Source of the DNA: Pontibacter sp. FD36
GTDB lineage: Bacteria > Bacteroidota > Bacteroidia > Cytophagales > Hymenobacteraceae
DNA length: 64,000 nt
Reading direction: 5' to 3'
Assembly (NCBI RefSeq): GCF_015686655.1
Contig: NZ_JADPMP010000001.1
Span: 310,001 to 374,000 of the forward strand
The translations under genes and the position numbers were made by a program. The number at the start of each line of letters is the position of its first letter. Within the stretch, counting starts at the first letter, position 1. The notes under the pieces are model-generated. The model did not search any database and had not been told where the DNA came from. It saw nothing but the letters and a program-made list of their open reading frames with translations. Of the stretch, positions 44,971 to 52,294 are shown piece after piece.

Positions 44971-46212
44971 TTATGTCAACAGCTGGCGCACGTCGGCCAT
45001 GATTTTGGCCGTGGCACCCGCCTGTTCGTGTACGTAAGTTTTTTCTTTGTTGGTTATACCTTGGCGCAGCCCAGACGTGGTATGCACCCGCTCAAAAGCC
45101 TGCATCAGCTCCCCGGCATTGTTAATCGGGAAAGCACAACCCAGCGCCACCAAATCCTTCGCCTCCTGAAACTTATCGAATTTCGGCCCGAAGAACAGCG
45201 GCAGTCCAAAAACAGCCGCCTCCAGCGTGTTGTGCAGCCCTTTGCCAAAAGCCCCGCCAATGTAAGCATAAGTGCCGTAGCTGTAAAGCGACGAGAGCAT
45301 GCCGATATTATCAATTACCAGCACGTTATACCTGTTTGCGTCCGCTTCCGTAGCCTGCGAAAAGCGCACAGCACCCTCGCCGAGCTGTTGCATAAGCTGA
45401 GCAATACCGCTTTCGTGAATTTCGTGCGGGGCAATGATGAACTGTATATCTTGTCTGTACCTTTGAATCAGCGGCAAGAGCACCTCAATATCTGCAGGCC
45501 AGCTACTGCCGATCATAAACACCGCCTTACCCTGCGCAAAAGCCTCCACCATCCGTATAGTTTTCACGCTGGCGGCCGTCTGCAGCACACGGTCAAAGCG
45601 GGTGTCACCGGCAATGCTGGCTTTGGCTATGCCTATACCTTGCAGGAGTTTCAGGGAAGTTTCGTTTTGGGTATAAATGTGCGTAAAGCGCTGCAGCATG
45701 CTGCGGTTGAAGTCACCATAGGGCTTGAAGAAAACCTGGTCAGGCCGGAATATGGCCGAAATAGACAGTACAGGTATAGCCCGCTCCTGCATAGCCTGCA
45801 GGTAATAGTGCCAGAACTCGTACTTCACAAACACCGCCAGTTTCGGCTTTACAATGTCCAGAAAGCGATTGGCATTGCTGTGGCTGTCAAGAGGCAGGTA
45901 GAAGATGTAATCGGCACCCGCGTAGTTTTTGCGCACCTCGTAGCCCGAAGGCGAGAAGAACGTAAGCACTACCTTATACCTTGGAAACGCCTCTCTGAAC
46001 GCCTCGATCACAGGTCGCCCTTGCTCAAATTCCCCTAGCGACGCGCAATGAAACCACACCGTTGGCGCGGTGTTGCCCTGCAGTTGCTGCTGCATCCGTT
46101 CAAACTGCCCTGCACGCCCTTCCTGCATCAGCTTCGCCTTCTGGTGAAAAGGCGCTGCCACCGCAATAGCTGCTTGGTAAGCTTTCAGTCCGATGTCGTA
46201 GAGTAGTTTCAA
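44971..46212 (-). CDS. waaA: 3-deoxy-D-manno-octulosonic acid (Kdo) transferase
   Basis: Transfers Kdo from CMP-Kdo to lipid A precursor at the inner membrane, showing that the organism makes LPS. The 413 residues begin with a hydrophobic segment, then WFHCASLGEFEQGRPVIEAF (acceptor-side Glu), FVKYEFWHYYL, SAIFRPDQVFFK, and the C-terminal donor-site part with FMIGSSWPADIEVL and AYIGGAFGKGLHNTLEAA. Full family length. A TATATTTG element lies upstream at 46283-46290. Confidence 0.95.
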   Translation of the reverse strand: MKLLYDIGLKAYQAAIAVAAPFHQKAKLMQEGRAGQFERMQQQLQGNTAPTVWFHCASLGEFEQGRPVIEAFREAFPRYKVVLTFFSPSGYEVRKNYAGADYIFYLPLDSHSNANRFLDIVKPKLAVFVKYEFWHYYLQAMQERAIPVLSISAIFRPDQVFFKPYGDFNRSMLQRFTHIYTQNETSLKLLQGIGIAKASIAGDTRFDRVLQTAASVKTIRMVEAFAQGKAVFMIGSSWPADIEVLLPLIQRYRQDIQFIIAPHEIHESGIAQLMQQLGEGAVRFSQATEADANRYNVLVIDNIGMLSSLYSYGTYAYIGGAFGKGLHNTLEAAVFGLPLFFGPKFDKFQEAKDLVALGCAFPINNAGELMQAFERVHTTSGLRQGITNKEKTYVHEQAGATAKIMADVRQLLT

Positions 46213-46282
46213 ATGTTATTTATGGCAATGACCTCACAGTGTCTCAAAGACCAGTGAGTGTCTTGGTGCTGATTTTACGATG

Positions 46283-46290
46283 CAAATATA
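46283..46290 (-). promoter_or_regulatory. Bacteroidota -7 element (TATATTTG) of waaA-rsgA
   Basis: Exact TAnnTTTG on the minus strand, 71 bases upstream of the waaA start. Confidence 0.45.
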
Positions 46291-46371
46291 GGGTATTCTA
46301 AAGCGATAGTGATGAAGAGGCTTTAGTTTGTGTCAGAGGTGAGAGATGCTTGCCAATTTAATTGGATATGG

Positions 46372-46379
46372 TATATTTG
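46372..46379 (+). promoter_or_regulatory. Putative promoter (TATATTTG) of the island operon
   Basis: Exact TAnnTTTG at 46372-46379 with a TTG at 46350-46352 at -33-like spacing (19 bases between), giving a leader of about 85 bases before the ATG at 46473. Confidence 0.5.
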
Positions 46380-46472
46380 GTATGCTTAATATTAGTATGC
46401 TAGGTTGAGCAGACATACATCAGGTGTACAAGCGTATAATTACGCCTCCATAAAAGCTGTTAGTCATTAAAA

Positions 46473-47108
46473 ATGGAACAAAAGACATTAAAATACTTAA
46501 GGATATTCATACCTGGAATGATAATATTACTAGGATCTTATCCGATTTTTCAATTTCATTTAGGAGAGGCTTTTGATATTAAAGGGCTAAATGTAACATA
46601 TGTCAGCTTTCTATCAATACTACTTGGAGGGGTATACTACCAACTCAATATTCAAAGATTAATAACTAAACCATCCCACTTTTTAATTACTAAGAATATT
46701 CTAGATAAGCTGATTCTTGCTTATGGTAAGTCGGTTGATAAAGAGCAAAGGAAGAACTTAAAGTACAAAGATGCTTATATGACAACTTTTTATAGTGTAA
46801 TAGACAATGATGAATCTCTAAAACGAAAAGGTGAAAATGTTCGGTTCAATGGGATATTCTGGACATCAACTGCAGACTCTGCTGTAATTTCTGTATTCTT
46901 CTATTACATCTACAAAAACTTGACTGATATTCCTCAATACGTAGTACTTCAACAAGTATTCTTTTTTGCTGCACTGATTTCCTTAGCTCTTCACATTATT
47001 TCAGTTATTAAACATATCAATTTATCTAACAAACAATTGAACCCAATAATCAACGATAAGAAGCTTTCTGGAGTACTTAAAACCAAATTTGATGAAATTT
47101 TGTACTAA
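46473..47108 (+). CDS. Four-helix membrane protein of unknown function, first gene of the DndC-like module
   Basis: I do not recognise this family. The 211 residues have hydrophobic segments at about 9-28 (LRIFIPGMIILLGSYPIF), 42-58, 130-147 and 158-180, with a charged, probably cytoplasmic domain between helices 2 and 3 (about 60-128, many Lys/Asp/Arg) and a basic cytoplasmic tail. Low G+C and A/T-ending codons match the downstream gene and differ from all neighbours. Its last 17 bases contain the start of the DndC-like gene, so translation of the two is coupled and the proteins probably act together. A membrane effector or anchor for a nucleotide-processing partner is a plausible but untested role. 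Confidence 0.85.
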   Translation: MEQKTLKYLRIFIPGMIILLGSYPIFQFHLGEAFDIKGLNVTYVSFLSILLGGVYYQLNIQRLITKPSHFLITKNILDKLILAYGKSVDKEQRKNLKYKDAYMTTFYSVIDNDESLKRKGENVRFNGIFWTSTADSAVISVFFYYIYKNLTDIPQYVVLQQVFFFAALISLALHIISVIKHINLSNKQLNPIINDKKLSGVLKTKFDEILY

Positions 47109-48150
47109 CTGTTTAACTCCAGTTCTTGCAAAGGATCAAAATTCGATCGAAATTATTAAGCAAGAGTATCTGAAAGATTATTGTCCTTGGTATCTGGGAT
47201 ACAGTGGAGGTAAAGATTCTTCAGCTCTATTAAAATTGGTAATTATAGCGTTATCACAAATTAATAGCTACCACAAAGATATAACTGTGATTTACTGTGA
47301 TACGGGAGTTGAAAACCCTATAATAACCGATTATGTTTATCAGACTTTTGAAAGTTTGAAATTAGAGTGTACTGTATTGGGGTTACCAATAAGATATAGA
47401 ATTGCGGTTCCTAATTTAGAAGATAGATTCTTTGTGAAAGTGATTGGTCGAGGTTATCCAACACCTACAAATATATTCAGATGGTGTACAGATAAACTAA
47501 GAATAAATCCAGTAAAGCAGATTATTGATAAGCACCCTAAAGCAACAGTATTATTAGGTATTCGCAATGGCGAAAGTGAGCAGCGTGACAGGACAATATC
47601 TAAGCACTCAAAATCAGAGTATTATTTAACTCAATCTGGATCGTCTAAAAATCAAATATTCAGCCCAATAATACATCATTCAATTAAAGATGTTTGGGCA
47701 ACCTTAATGTTCAATGATTTCCCTCAGAGTATAGATGGGCAAAAACTTGGAAAGTTATATAAAGATGCAGGTTCAGAGTGTCCAGTTTATAGAGAACTGC
47801 CTGGTAAGTCCTGTGGTAGTAGTCGCTTTGGTTGTTGGACTTGTACAGTAGTAAGAAAAGATAAATCGATTTTTAAAATGATTGAGAATGGATATGCAGA
47901 GCTAACTCACCTGCATGAATTCAGGAATTGGATATCGGAGTTTAGAGATAATCAAGAATATCGATGTAAGCGGAGAAGAAATGGACAATTAGGTTTAGGC
48001 CCATTTACAATTCAAGGAAGGAAAATTATTTTAGATAAGTTACTAGAAGCCGAATCTAAATCAGGTGTAGTGCTAATTCAAGATGAAGAAATAAAAAGAA
48101 TTAAAGAGTTATGGGAAATTGATTTGAACAACCCAAACTATATTGAATAA
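47092..48150 (+). CDS. DndC-like PAPS-reductase-family protein (solitary)
   Basis: ATP-pyrophosphatase-fold protein of the phosphoadenosine-phosphosulfate reductase family, closest by motif to DndC, which activates DNA for phosphorothioation. From ATG 47092 it has 352 residues, shorter than typical DndC (about 500). Seen: PP-loop GYSGGKDSS (37-43), CDTGVENP, VIGRGYPTPT, FRWCTDKLRINP (C132), GIRNGESEQRD, FSPIIHHSIKDVW, and the cysteine cluster SCGSSRFGCWTC (C241, C248, C251), which in DndC helps hold a 4Fe-4S cluster. An extra N-terminal CTNC pair (residues 4 and 7) is present. A TTG one codon upstream is possible. No dndA/B/D/E, ssp or BREX gene is nearby. The family call is firm; a defence or DNA-modification role is inference. 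Confidence 0.87.
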   Translation: MKFCTNCLTPVLAKDQNSIEIIKQEYLKDYCPWYLGYSGGKDSSALLKLVIIALSQINSYHKDITVIYCDTGVENPIITDYVYQTFESLKLECTVLGLPIRYRIAVPNLEDRFFVKVIGRGYPTPTNIFRWCTDKLRINPVKQIIDKHPKATVLLGIRNGESEQRDRTISKHSKSEYYLTQSGSSKNQIFSPIIHHSIKDVWATLMFNDFPQSIDGQKLGKLYKDAGSECPVYRELPGKSCGSSRFGCWTCTVVRKDKSIFKMIENGYAELTHLHEFRNWISEFRDNQEYRCKRRRNGQLGLGPFTIQGRKIILDKLLEAESKSGVVLIQDEEIKRIKELWEIDLNNPNYIE

Positions 48151-48192
48151 GTTACCTGCAAATAAATATTCCCGCACCAGACCCCACCCCCC

Positions 48193-48831
48193 TTGGAAGG
48201 ACTCTTCATCACCGCCATCGACCTAACCGGAACCTTCGTTTTCGCGATAAGCGGCATCAGGCTGGCTTCGGGTAAGAACATTGATTGGTTTGGGGCCTAT
48301 ATCATTGGTCTGGTTACGGCTATTGGTGGGGGCACCACCCGAGATTTGCTGCTGGGCGTAACGCCTTTCTGGATGCTCAACGGTACCTACTTCCTTACAA
48401 CCGGTGTCGCGCTTCTGGCGGCTTTGCTGTTCAAAGAAAGAATTTTCCGGTTGGGGAGTACGCTGTTTCTATTCGACGCCATCGGACTGGGGCTGTTTAC
48501 GGTGGTGGGCATCAGCAAAAGCCTGGAGGCGCAACTGCCATTCTGGGTGGCGATTGTCATGGGGACTATCACAGGTTCCGTCGGTGGCCTTATCCGGGAT
48601 GTGCTCTTAAACGAAGTGCCGCTCCTGCTGCGCCGCAATATTTATGCGCTGGCCTGTGTGGCGGGCGGACTCGTTTACTTTTTGTGCACACAGATTAACC
48701 TACCGACGAGCGTGACGGAATTGCTTGCTGCCTCTGTCGTGATACTGGTTCGGATAGTGGCCGAGAAGTTTAACATTCATTTGCCTGTGCTGAATCCTGT
48801 GAATCAGGATGAGGAGAAAATAACCAAATAA
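48193..48831 (+). CDS. TRIC-type cation channel / UPF0126 family membrane protein
   Basis: Seven-helix inner-membrane protein of 212 residues with the two duplicated family signatures AIGGGTTRDLLLG (near residue 42) and SVGGLIRDVLL (near 128). Bacterial TRIC proteins are trimeric monovalent cation channels. The start is TTG at 48193, as no in-frame ATG exists before the first helix and the frame is open back only to 48166. The gene begins directly at the edge of the AT-rich island, so its original upstream region may have been replaced. The GNAT gene follows after eight bases. Confidence 0.88.
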   Translation: MEGLFITAIDLTGTFVFAISGIRLASGKNIDWFGAYIIGLVTAIGGGTTRDLLLGVTPFWMLNGTYFLTTGVALLAALLFKERIFRLGSTLFLFDAIGLGLFTVVGISKSLEAQLPFWVAIVMGTITGSVGGLIRDVLLNEVPLLLRRNIYALACVAGGLVYFLCTQINLPTSVTELLAASVVILVRIVAEKFNIHLPVLNPVNQDEEKITK

Positions 48832-48839
48832 CACACTGC

Positions 48840-49322
48840 ATGTCTACTATGATCCGCCCCATACAACCATCCGACAACGAGCCATTGGCCACTTTGATCC
48901 GGCAGGTTTTCCGTGAGTTTAAGATAGACAAGCCCGGCACCGTGTATACCGACCCGACCACCGACTCTTTGTACGAGTTATTTCAGCAACCTGGCAGCGC
49001 CTACTTTGTGGCCGAAGAGAATAGCACCATCATAGGCGGCTGCGGCGTATACCCTACCGATGGCCTGCCAGAAGGCTGTGCTGAGTTGGTAAAGTTTTAC
49101 CTTGCCGCAGAGGCCAGGGGTAAGGGGATAGGGCACCAACTGATGCAGCAGAGTATAGCAGCTGCCCGGGAGCTTGGCTATTCCCAGCTATACCTGGAGT
49201 CGTTCCCGGAGCTGGCCAAAGCCGTATCAATGTATGAGAAAGCAGGCTTCAGGCCCATTCCACATGCTTTAGGCAACTCTGGACACTACGCCTGCAATAT
49301 TTGGATGCTGAAAGACCTATGA
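48840..49322 (+). CDS. GNAT-family N-acetyltransferase
   Basis: 160-residue acetyl-CoA-dependent acetyltransferase with the core motifs GGCGVYPTDG (strand 4), KFYLAAEARGKGIGHQLMQQ (acetyl-CoA pyrophosphate loop RGKGIG) and LYLESFPELAKAVSMYEKAG (motif B). The substrate cannot be told. Its stop overlaps the start of the methyltransferase gene (ATGA), and it follows the TRIC gene by eight bases, so all three belong to one rightward operon. Confidence 0.92.
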   Translation: MSTMIRPIQPSDNEPLATLIRQVFREFKIDKPGTVYTDPTTDSLYELFQQPGSAYFVAEENSTIIGGCGVYPTDGLPEGCAELVKFYLAAEARGKGIGHQLMQQSIAAARELGYSQLYLESFPELAKAVSMYEKAGFRPIPHALGNSGHYACNIWMLKDL

Positions 49323-49945
49323 CTGTAGAAGAAGCCTATAATAGTTGGGCCGCACAGTACGACACCAACAAGAACCGCACCCGCGATCTGGAAGCCGTGG
49401 CTTTGCGGGCTACATTGGCTGATGTTCCCTTTGAGGCATGCCTGGAAATAGGCTGCGGTACTGGCAAAAACACGGAGTGGCTGGTGCGCAAGGCCATGCA
49501 TGTTACGGCGGTGGACCTGTCTTTCGAAATGCTGGAGCGGGCCAAAAAGAAAGTGAGCTCCAACAAAGTTGCGTTTCAACAAGCCGACATCACACAGCCC
49601 TGGCAATTCGCCACGCAGGTATACGACCTTGTTACCTTCAGCCTGGTGCTGGAACATATCTCACAACTGGATTTTATTTTTGATCAAACGGCAGCGGTCC
49701 TAAAGCCTGGAGGCTACGTCTACATAGGCGAACTGCATCCTTTCAAGCAATACACCGGCACCAAGGCCCGCTTCGACACAGAAGAAGGACGGCAGGAGGT
49801 GGCATGCTATACCCACCACGTATCGGAGTTTGTGCAGACGGCCAGACAGTACGACCTCAAACTGGTCGACTTGAACGAATATTTTGATGATAACGACCGC
49901 ACCGGTATACCGCGCATTCTTACTATCCTTTTGCAGAAGGTATAG
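49319..49945 (+). CDS. Class I SAM-dependent methyltransferase
   Basis: 208 residues with a Rossmann-type SAM fold: motif I CLEIGCGTGKNTEWL near residue 44, acidic post-I TAVDLSFEMLERA, motif II-type YDLVTFSLVLEHI, and AVLKPGGYVYIGE (post-II). Small-molecule methyltransferase by overall layout; acceptor unknown. ATG 49319 overlaps the GNAT stop by the ATGA arrangement; the upstream TTG at 49301 is less likely. Confidence 0.9.
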   Translation: MTVEEAYNSWAAQYDTNKNRTRDLEAVALRATLADVPFEACLEIGCGTGKNTEWLVRKAMHVTAVDLSFEMLERAKKKVSSNKVAFQQADITQPWQFATQVYDLVTFSLVLEHISQLDFIFDQTAAVLKPGGYVYIGELHPFKQYTGTKARFDTEEGRQEVACYTHHVSEFVQTARQYDLKLVDLNEYFDDNDRTGIPRILTILLQKV

Positions 49946-49985
49946 AAAACCCTACTTTTATGCTCTCAGAACCAGTCATTACTAC

Positions 49986-50357
49986 ATGAAGATACTTTTA
50001 GCCATAGGAGCAGGGAGCTTTATAGGGGGTGTCACACGTTACCTTCTCACCCTTTTTATCCAAAGCCGTGCTACTATTGCTTTCCCTTTCGGCACCTTGG
50101 GCGTTAACCTGATTGGCTGCTTTTTGATGGGCTTACTCTTTGCGCTGCTTTCCAAAAGCTCGGTGGGTCCTGAGTGGCGCCTTTTCTTGGTGACTGGCGT
50201 GTTGGGTGGTTTTACTACTTTCTCTGCTTTCTCGCTGGAGTCTGTTCACATGCTGCAGGCAGCGCAGTACGGACATGCGATAGCGTACATTCTGGCAAGT
50301 GTGCTGCTGGGCTTGCTGGCTACCTTCGCAGGTATAGGCCTGGTCAAGTTGTTGTAG
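49986..50357 (+). CDS. crcB: Fluoride channel CrcB/Fluc
   Basis: Dual-topology dimeric fluoride exporter of the inner membrane. The 123 residues form four helices and contain GGVTRYLL, GTLGVNLIGCFLMG (with the pore-lining Asn) and the GFTTFSAFSLE Phe-box motif; all key positions are intact. The start is ATG 49986; a longer extension would overlap the methyltransferase gene and has no membrane character. I saw no fluoride-riboswitch-like leader in the 40 bases before it. Confidence 0.94.
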   Translation: MKILLAIGAGSFIGGVTRYLLTLFIQSRATIAFPFGTLGVNLIGCFLMGLLFALLSKSSVGPEWRLFLVTGVLGGFTTFSAFSLESVHMLQAAQYGHAIAYILASVLLGLLATFAGIGLVKLL

Positions 50358-50407
50358 GCACTGCGTTTGTAGAAGGCATAGCCCTGCCTGGCTGTTTTCC
50401 GTAAACC

Positions 50408-50430
50408 CCATACCTGCTCAACAGGTATAA
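50408..50430. repeat. Hairpin made from an inverted pair of the AGGTATA motif
   Basis: ATACCTG (50410-50416), CTCAA loop, CAGGTAT (50422-50428) in the gap between crcB and the HAD gene. It is an example of the abundant 7-mer arranged as an inverted pair. Confidence 0.6.
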
Positions 50431-50442
50431 ACTCACCTTGGT

Positions 50443-51063
50443 ATGACAGAAAACAAGCAAAACGAGATAAAAGTCGTGGTATTCGACCTGAACGGCACCT
50501 TCTATAGCAAGAGCTCCAAAGAAGAGTTCTTTAAGTTCATCAGCAAAAAGAAGCCACACAAACTGGCCTATTATTTCCAGATGATCTATTATAAGGTGCT
50601 TCTCAAGCTGCACCAGATCCGGATGACGGAGTTTAAAGAGAATTTCTTCAACTACCTCGACAACATACCTCCCAAACAGGTAGAACAATACGCCCGTGAG
50701 TTCTGGCAACAAGAGTTTCCCGATGAGTTCAATGAAGAAATAAAAGCTAAACTGGACAGGTATAAGCAGGAGGGTATTCAAGTTATCTGCGCCACCGGAG
50801 CATTGGAGGTATACGTGAAGCCTTTGTTCGAGCTATACCCGGTTGATCTGTTTTTCGGAACACAAACCAGGTATAACGGAGAAACTTATATAGTGGAGGG
50901 CAAAGCCTGCAAGGACGAAGAAAAGATCAAGCGCCTGGATAAGCACTTCAAAGGGAAGCCTTATAGAATTGTAGAAGCCTACTCTGACAATAAAGAAAAC
51001 ATACTGGACGAGGCCGATCGGGCCTGGCTTGTGAAGGATAGTGGAAAACTTATGCGCCTTTGA
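50443..51063 (+). CDS. HAD-superfamily phosphatase, SerB-like, with DLNGT motif I
   Basis: 206-residue HAD hydrolase with a helical cap (about 25-100). Motif I is VVFDLNGTF: nucleophile D15 is present but the usual second Asp (DxDxT) is Asn at position 17. Motif II lies in ICATGALEVYVKPL (T at about 109), Lys of motif III around KDEEKIKR, and motif IV in AYSDNKENILDEAD. Asn at this position is found in other HAD branches and can still support catalysis, but a general-acid role would be weakened. Substrate unknown. Confidence 0.85.
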   Translation: MTENKQNEIKVVVFDLNGTFYSKSSKEEFFKFISKKKPHKLAYYFQMIYYKVLLKLHQIRMTEFKENFFNYLDNIPPKQVEQYAREFWQQEFPDEFNEEIKAKLDRYKQEGIQVICATGALEVYVKPLFELYPVDLFFGTQTRYNGETYIVEGKACKDEEKIKRLDKHFKGKPYRIVEAYSDNKENILDEADRAWLVKDSGKLMRL

Positions 51064-51075
51064 CCTACTCCAAAA

Positions 51076-51108
51076 CAAAAAGCCCCGGCTACTGCCAGGG
51101 CTTTTTTA
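51076..51108. terminator. Bidirectional terminator between the HAD gene and peroxiredoxin
   Basis: Hairpin AAAAAGCCCCGGC / GCCAGGGCTTTTTT with one internal mismatch and a TACT loop, T-run on the plus side and A-run on the other. Confidence 0.85.
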
Positions 51109-51128
51109 TGTTTAAAGCTGATTAAAGC

Positions 51129-51758
51129 TTAGTGCTTTGCAAGGTAGTTAGATACGCCTTCTTTTGTAGCGCTCATGGCTTCTTTGCCTTCAGACCAGTT
51201 GGCTGGGCAAACTTCGCCTTTCTCTTCGAAATACTGCAGGGCATCTACCATACGCAGGGCCTCGTCGATAGAACGGCCAAGCGGAAGGTCGTTAACTACC
51301 TGGTGACGAACTACGCCTTCTTTGTCGATCAGGAACAGACCGCGGTAAGCAACCGGCTCACCTACGAAGATAGCTTCGCCTTCCTCGTTGTAGTCGTAGT
51401 GACCAGCCAGCACGTCGAAGTTCTGAGCGATCGTCTTAGCAGCGTCAGCTACCAGCGGATACTCAACACCTTCGATACCACCTTGGTTACGTGGTGTGTT
51501 CAACCATGCGAAGTGAGAAAAATGCGTGTCGGTAGAGCAACCAACTACGGCTACGTTTTTACGATCGAACTCTTCCATTCTGTCCTGGAATGCGATGATC
51601 TCAGTAGGGCAAACGAAAGTGAAGTCCATTGGGTAGAAATAGAATACCACGTGCTTCTTGCCGATGTACTGGTCAAGTGAAAAGTTCTCTACGAATTCGC
51701 CGTTAACTACAGCTGTAGCTTTGAAAGAAGGTGCTTTTTTACCTACTAATACTGCCAT
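51129..51758 (-). CDS. Typical 2-Cys peroxiredoxin (AhpC/Prx1 family)
   Basis: Thiol peroxidase reducing H2O2, organic peroxides and peroxynitrite. The 209 residues include the peroxidatic site FYPMDFTFVCPTEIIAF (C50) and the resolving cysteine C184 in EKGEVCPANWSEG; the active-site Thr and the later Arg are present. It lies 32 bases downstream of the PerR-like gene on the same strand, so the repressor and a peroxide-detoxifying enzyme share an operon, which supports peroxide-responsive control. Confidence 0.95.
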   Translation of the reverse strand: MAVLVGKKAPSFKATAVVNGEFVENFSLDQYIGKKHVVFYFYPMDFTFVCPTEIIAFQDRMEEFDRKNVAVVGCSTDTHFSHFAWLNTPRNQGGIEGVEYPLVADAAKTIAQNFDVLAGHYDYNEEGEAIFVGEPVAYRGLFLIDKEGVVRHQVVNDLPLGRSIDEALRMVDALQYFEEKGEVCPANWSEGKEAMSATKEGVSNYLAKH

Positions 51759-51790
51759 TTTGTTGTGTTTTTATTGGGTTTTGAAAAAAT

Positions 51791-52255
51791 CTATTTAGAT
51801 ACTCGTGTAATACTAATCTTTTTGTCGGGCTCCACTTTGCATCCTGTCAGCTGCACCGAAAAGCCTTTAATCTCGAAGTTCTCGAGCTTTCGCTCACTAA
51901 AGAACTTGAGCAGTAACTGCTCCAACTCCTCGTCCTCAAAATCAACGATCTCCTTGGTCTTGCTGCAATAGATATGGCTATGCGTCATCGTATTGGAGTC
52001 GTAACGTTTGCTGCCCTGTTCTGACACCACCCGACGCAGCATACCTGTTTCGGTAAAGGTGTCCAGCGTTTTGTAGACCGTGCCCAGCGAGATTGTTGGG
52101 TTAGCTGGTCTTAATCGCTGAAAGATATCCTCTGCCGTCGGATGTGACCCGTGCAACTCTGTTACCGCTTCGAGCACAACAATGCGCTGGTGCGTGGCCT
52201 TCAGGCCGCACTCTATCAGGCTTTGTCGTATTTCGTCTCGGGTCAGGTGTTGCAT
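51791..52255 (-). CDS. perR: Fur-family repressor, PerR-like
   Basis: 154-residue winged-helix metalloregulator. The five ligands of the PerR regulatory metal site (H37, D85, H91, H93, D104 in B. subtilis) align one residue later as H38 (ELHGSHPT), D86 (KRYDSN), H92 and H94 (THSHIYC) and D105 (VDFED). The Asp at the last position is the mark of PerR over Fur. The structural Cys4 zinc site looks degraded: only C97 and C139 remain, where each CxxC has become CSKT and CKVE. A 7-1-7 operator lies nine bases upstream of the start, suggesting autoregulation, and peroxiredoxin follows in the operon. Confidence 0.9.
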   Translation of the reverse strand: MQHLTRDEIRQSLIECGLKATHQRIVVLEAVTELHGSHPTAEDIFQRLRPANPTISLGTVYKTLDTFTETGMLRRVVSEQGSKRYDSNTMTHSHIYCSKTKEIVDFEDEELEQLLLKFFSERKLENFEIKGFSVQLTGCKVEPDKKISITRVSK

Positions 52256-52263
52256 ACTGCAGA

Positions 52264-52278
52264 TAAGAATGATTCTTA
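52264..52278. promoter_or_regulatory. Per/Fur-box type 7-1-7 operator
   Basis: TAAGAATGATTCTTA is a perfect 7-1-7 inverted repeat in the pattern of Per and Fur boxes. It lies between the -7 element at 52295-52302 and the perR start at 52255, where a bound repressor would block transcription. Confidence 0.75.
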
Positions 52279-52294
52279 ACTAGGAATAGTTCCG

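Larger units (their letters stand above)
46300..48190 (+). mobile_element. AT-rich horizontally acquired island with two genes
   Basis: Between the waaA promoter and the TRIC-type gene the composition falls to roughly one third G+C by eye, against about half on both sides, and codon use changes to A/T endings. The AGGTATA 7-mer that occurs every 0.6-0.7 kb elsewhere is absent. Both genes inside read rightward and overlap. No integrase, transposase, clear direct repeats or tRNA borders were found, so the mode of entry is unknown. A small hairpin GCGTA-TAAT-TACGC at 46432-46445 precedes the first gene. Confidence 0.7.

Noticed and set aside
45028..46038. 336-codon open frame antisense to waaA
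   Set aside because: Complete overlap with an unambiguous Kdo transferase; no motif in the antisense product.
46213..48190. Complete Dnd, Ssp or BREX locus
   Set aside because: Only the DndC-like protein is present; flanking genes are core functions (waaA, TRIC, GNAT).
49940..49986. Possible fluoride riboswitch before crcB
   Set aside because: The gap is too short and shows no pseudoknot-capable sequence.
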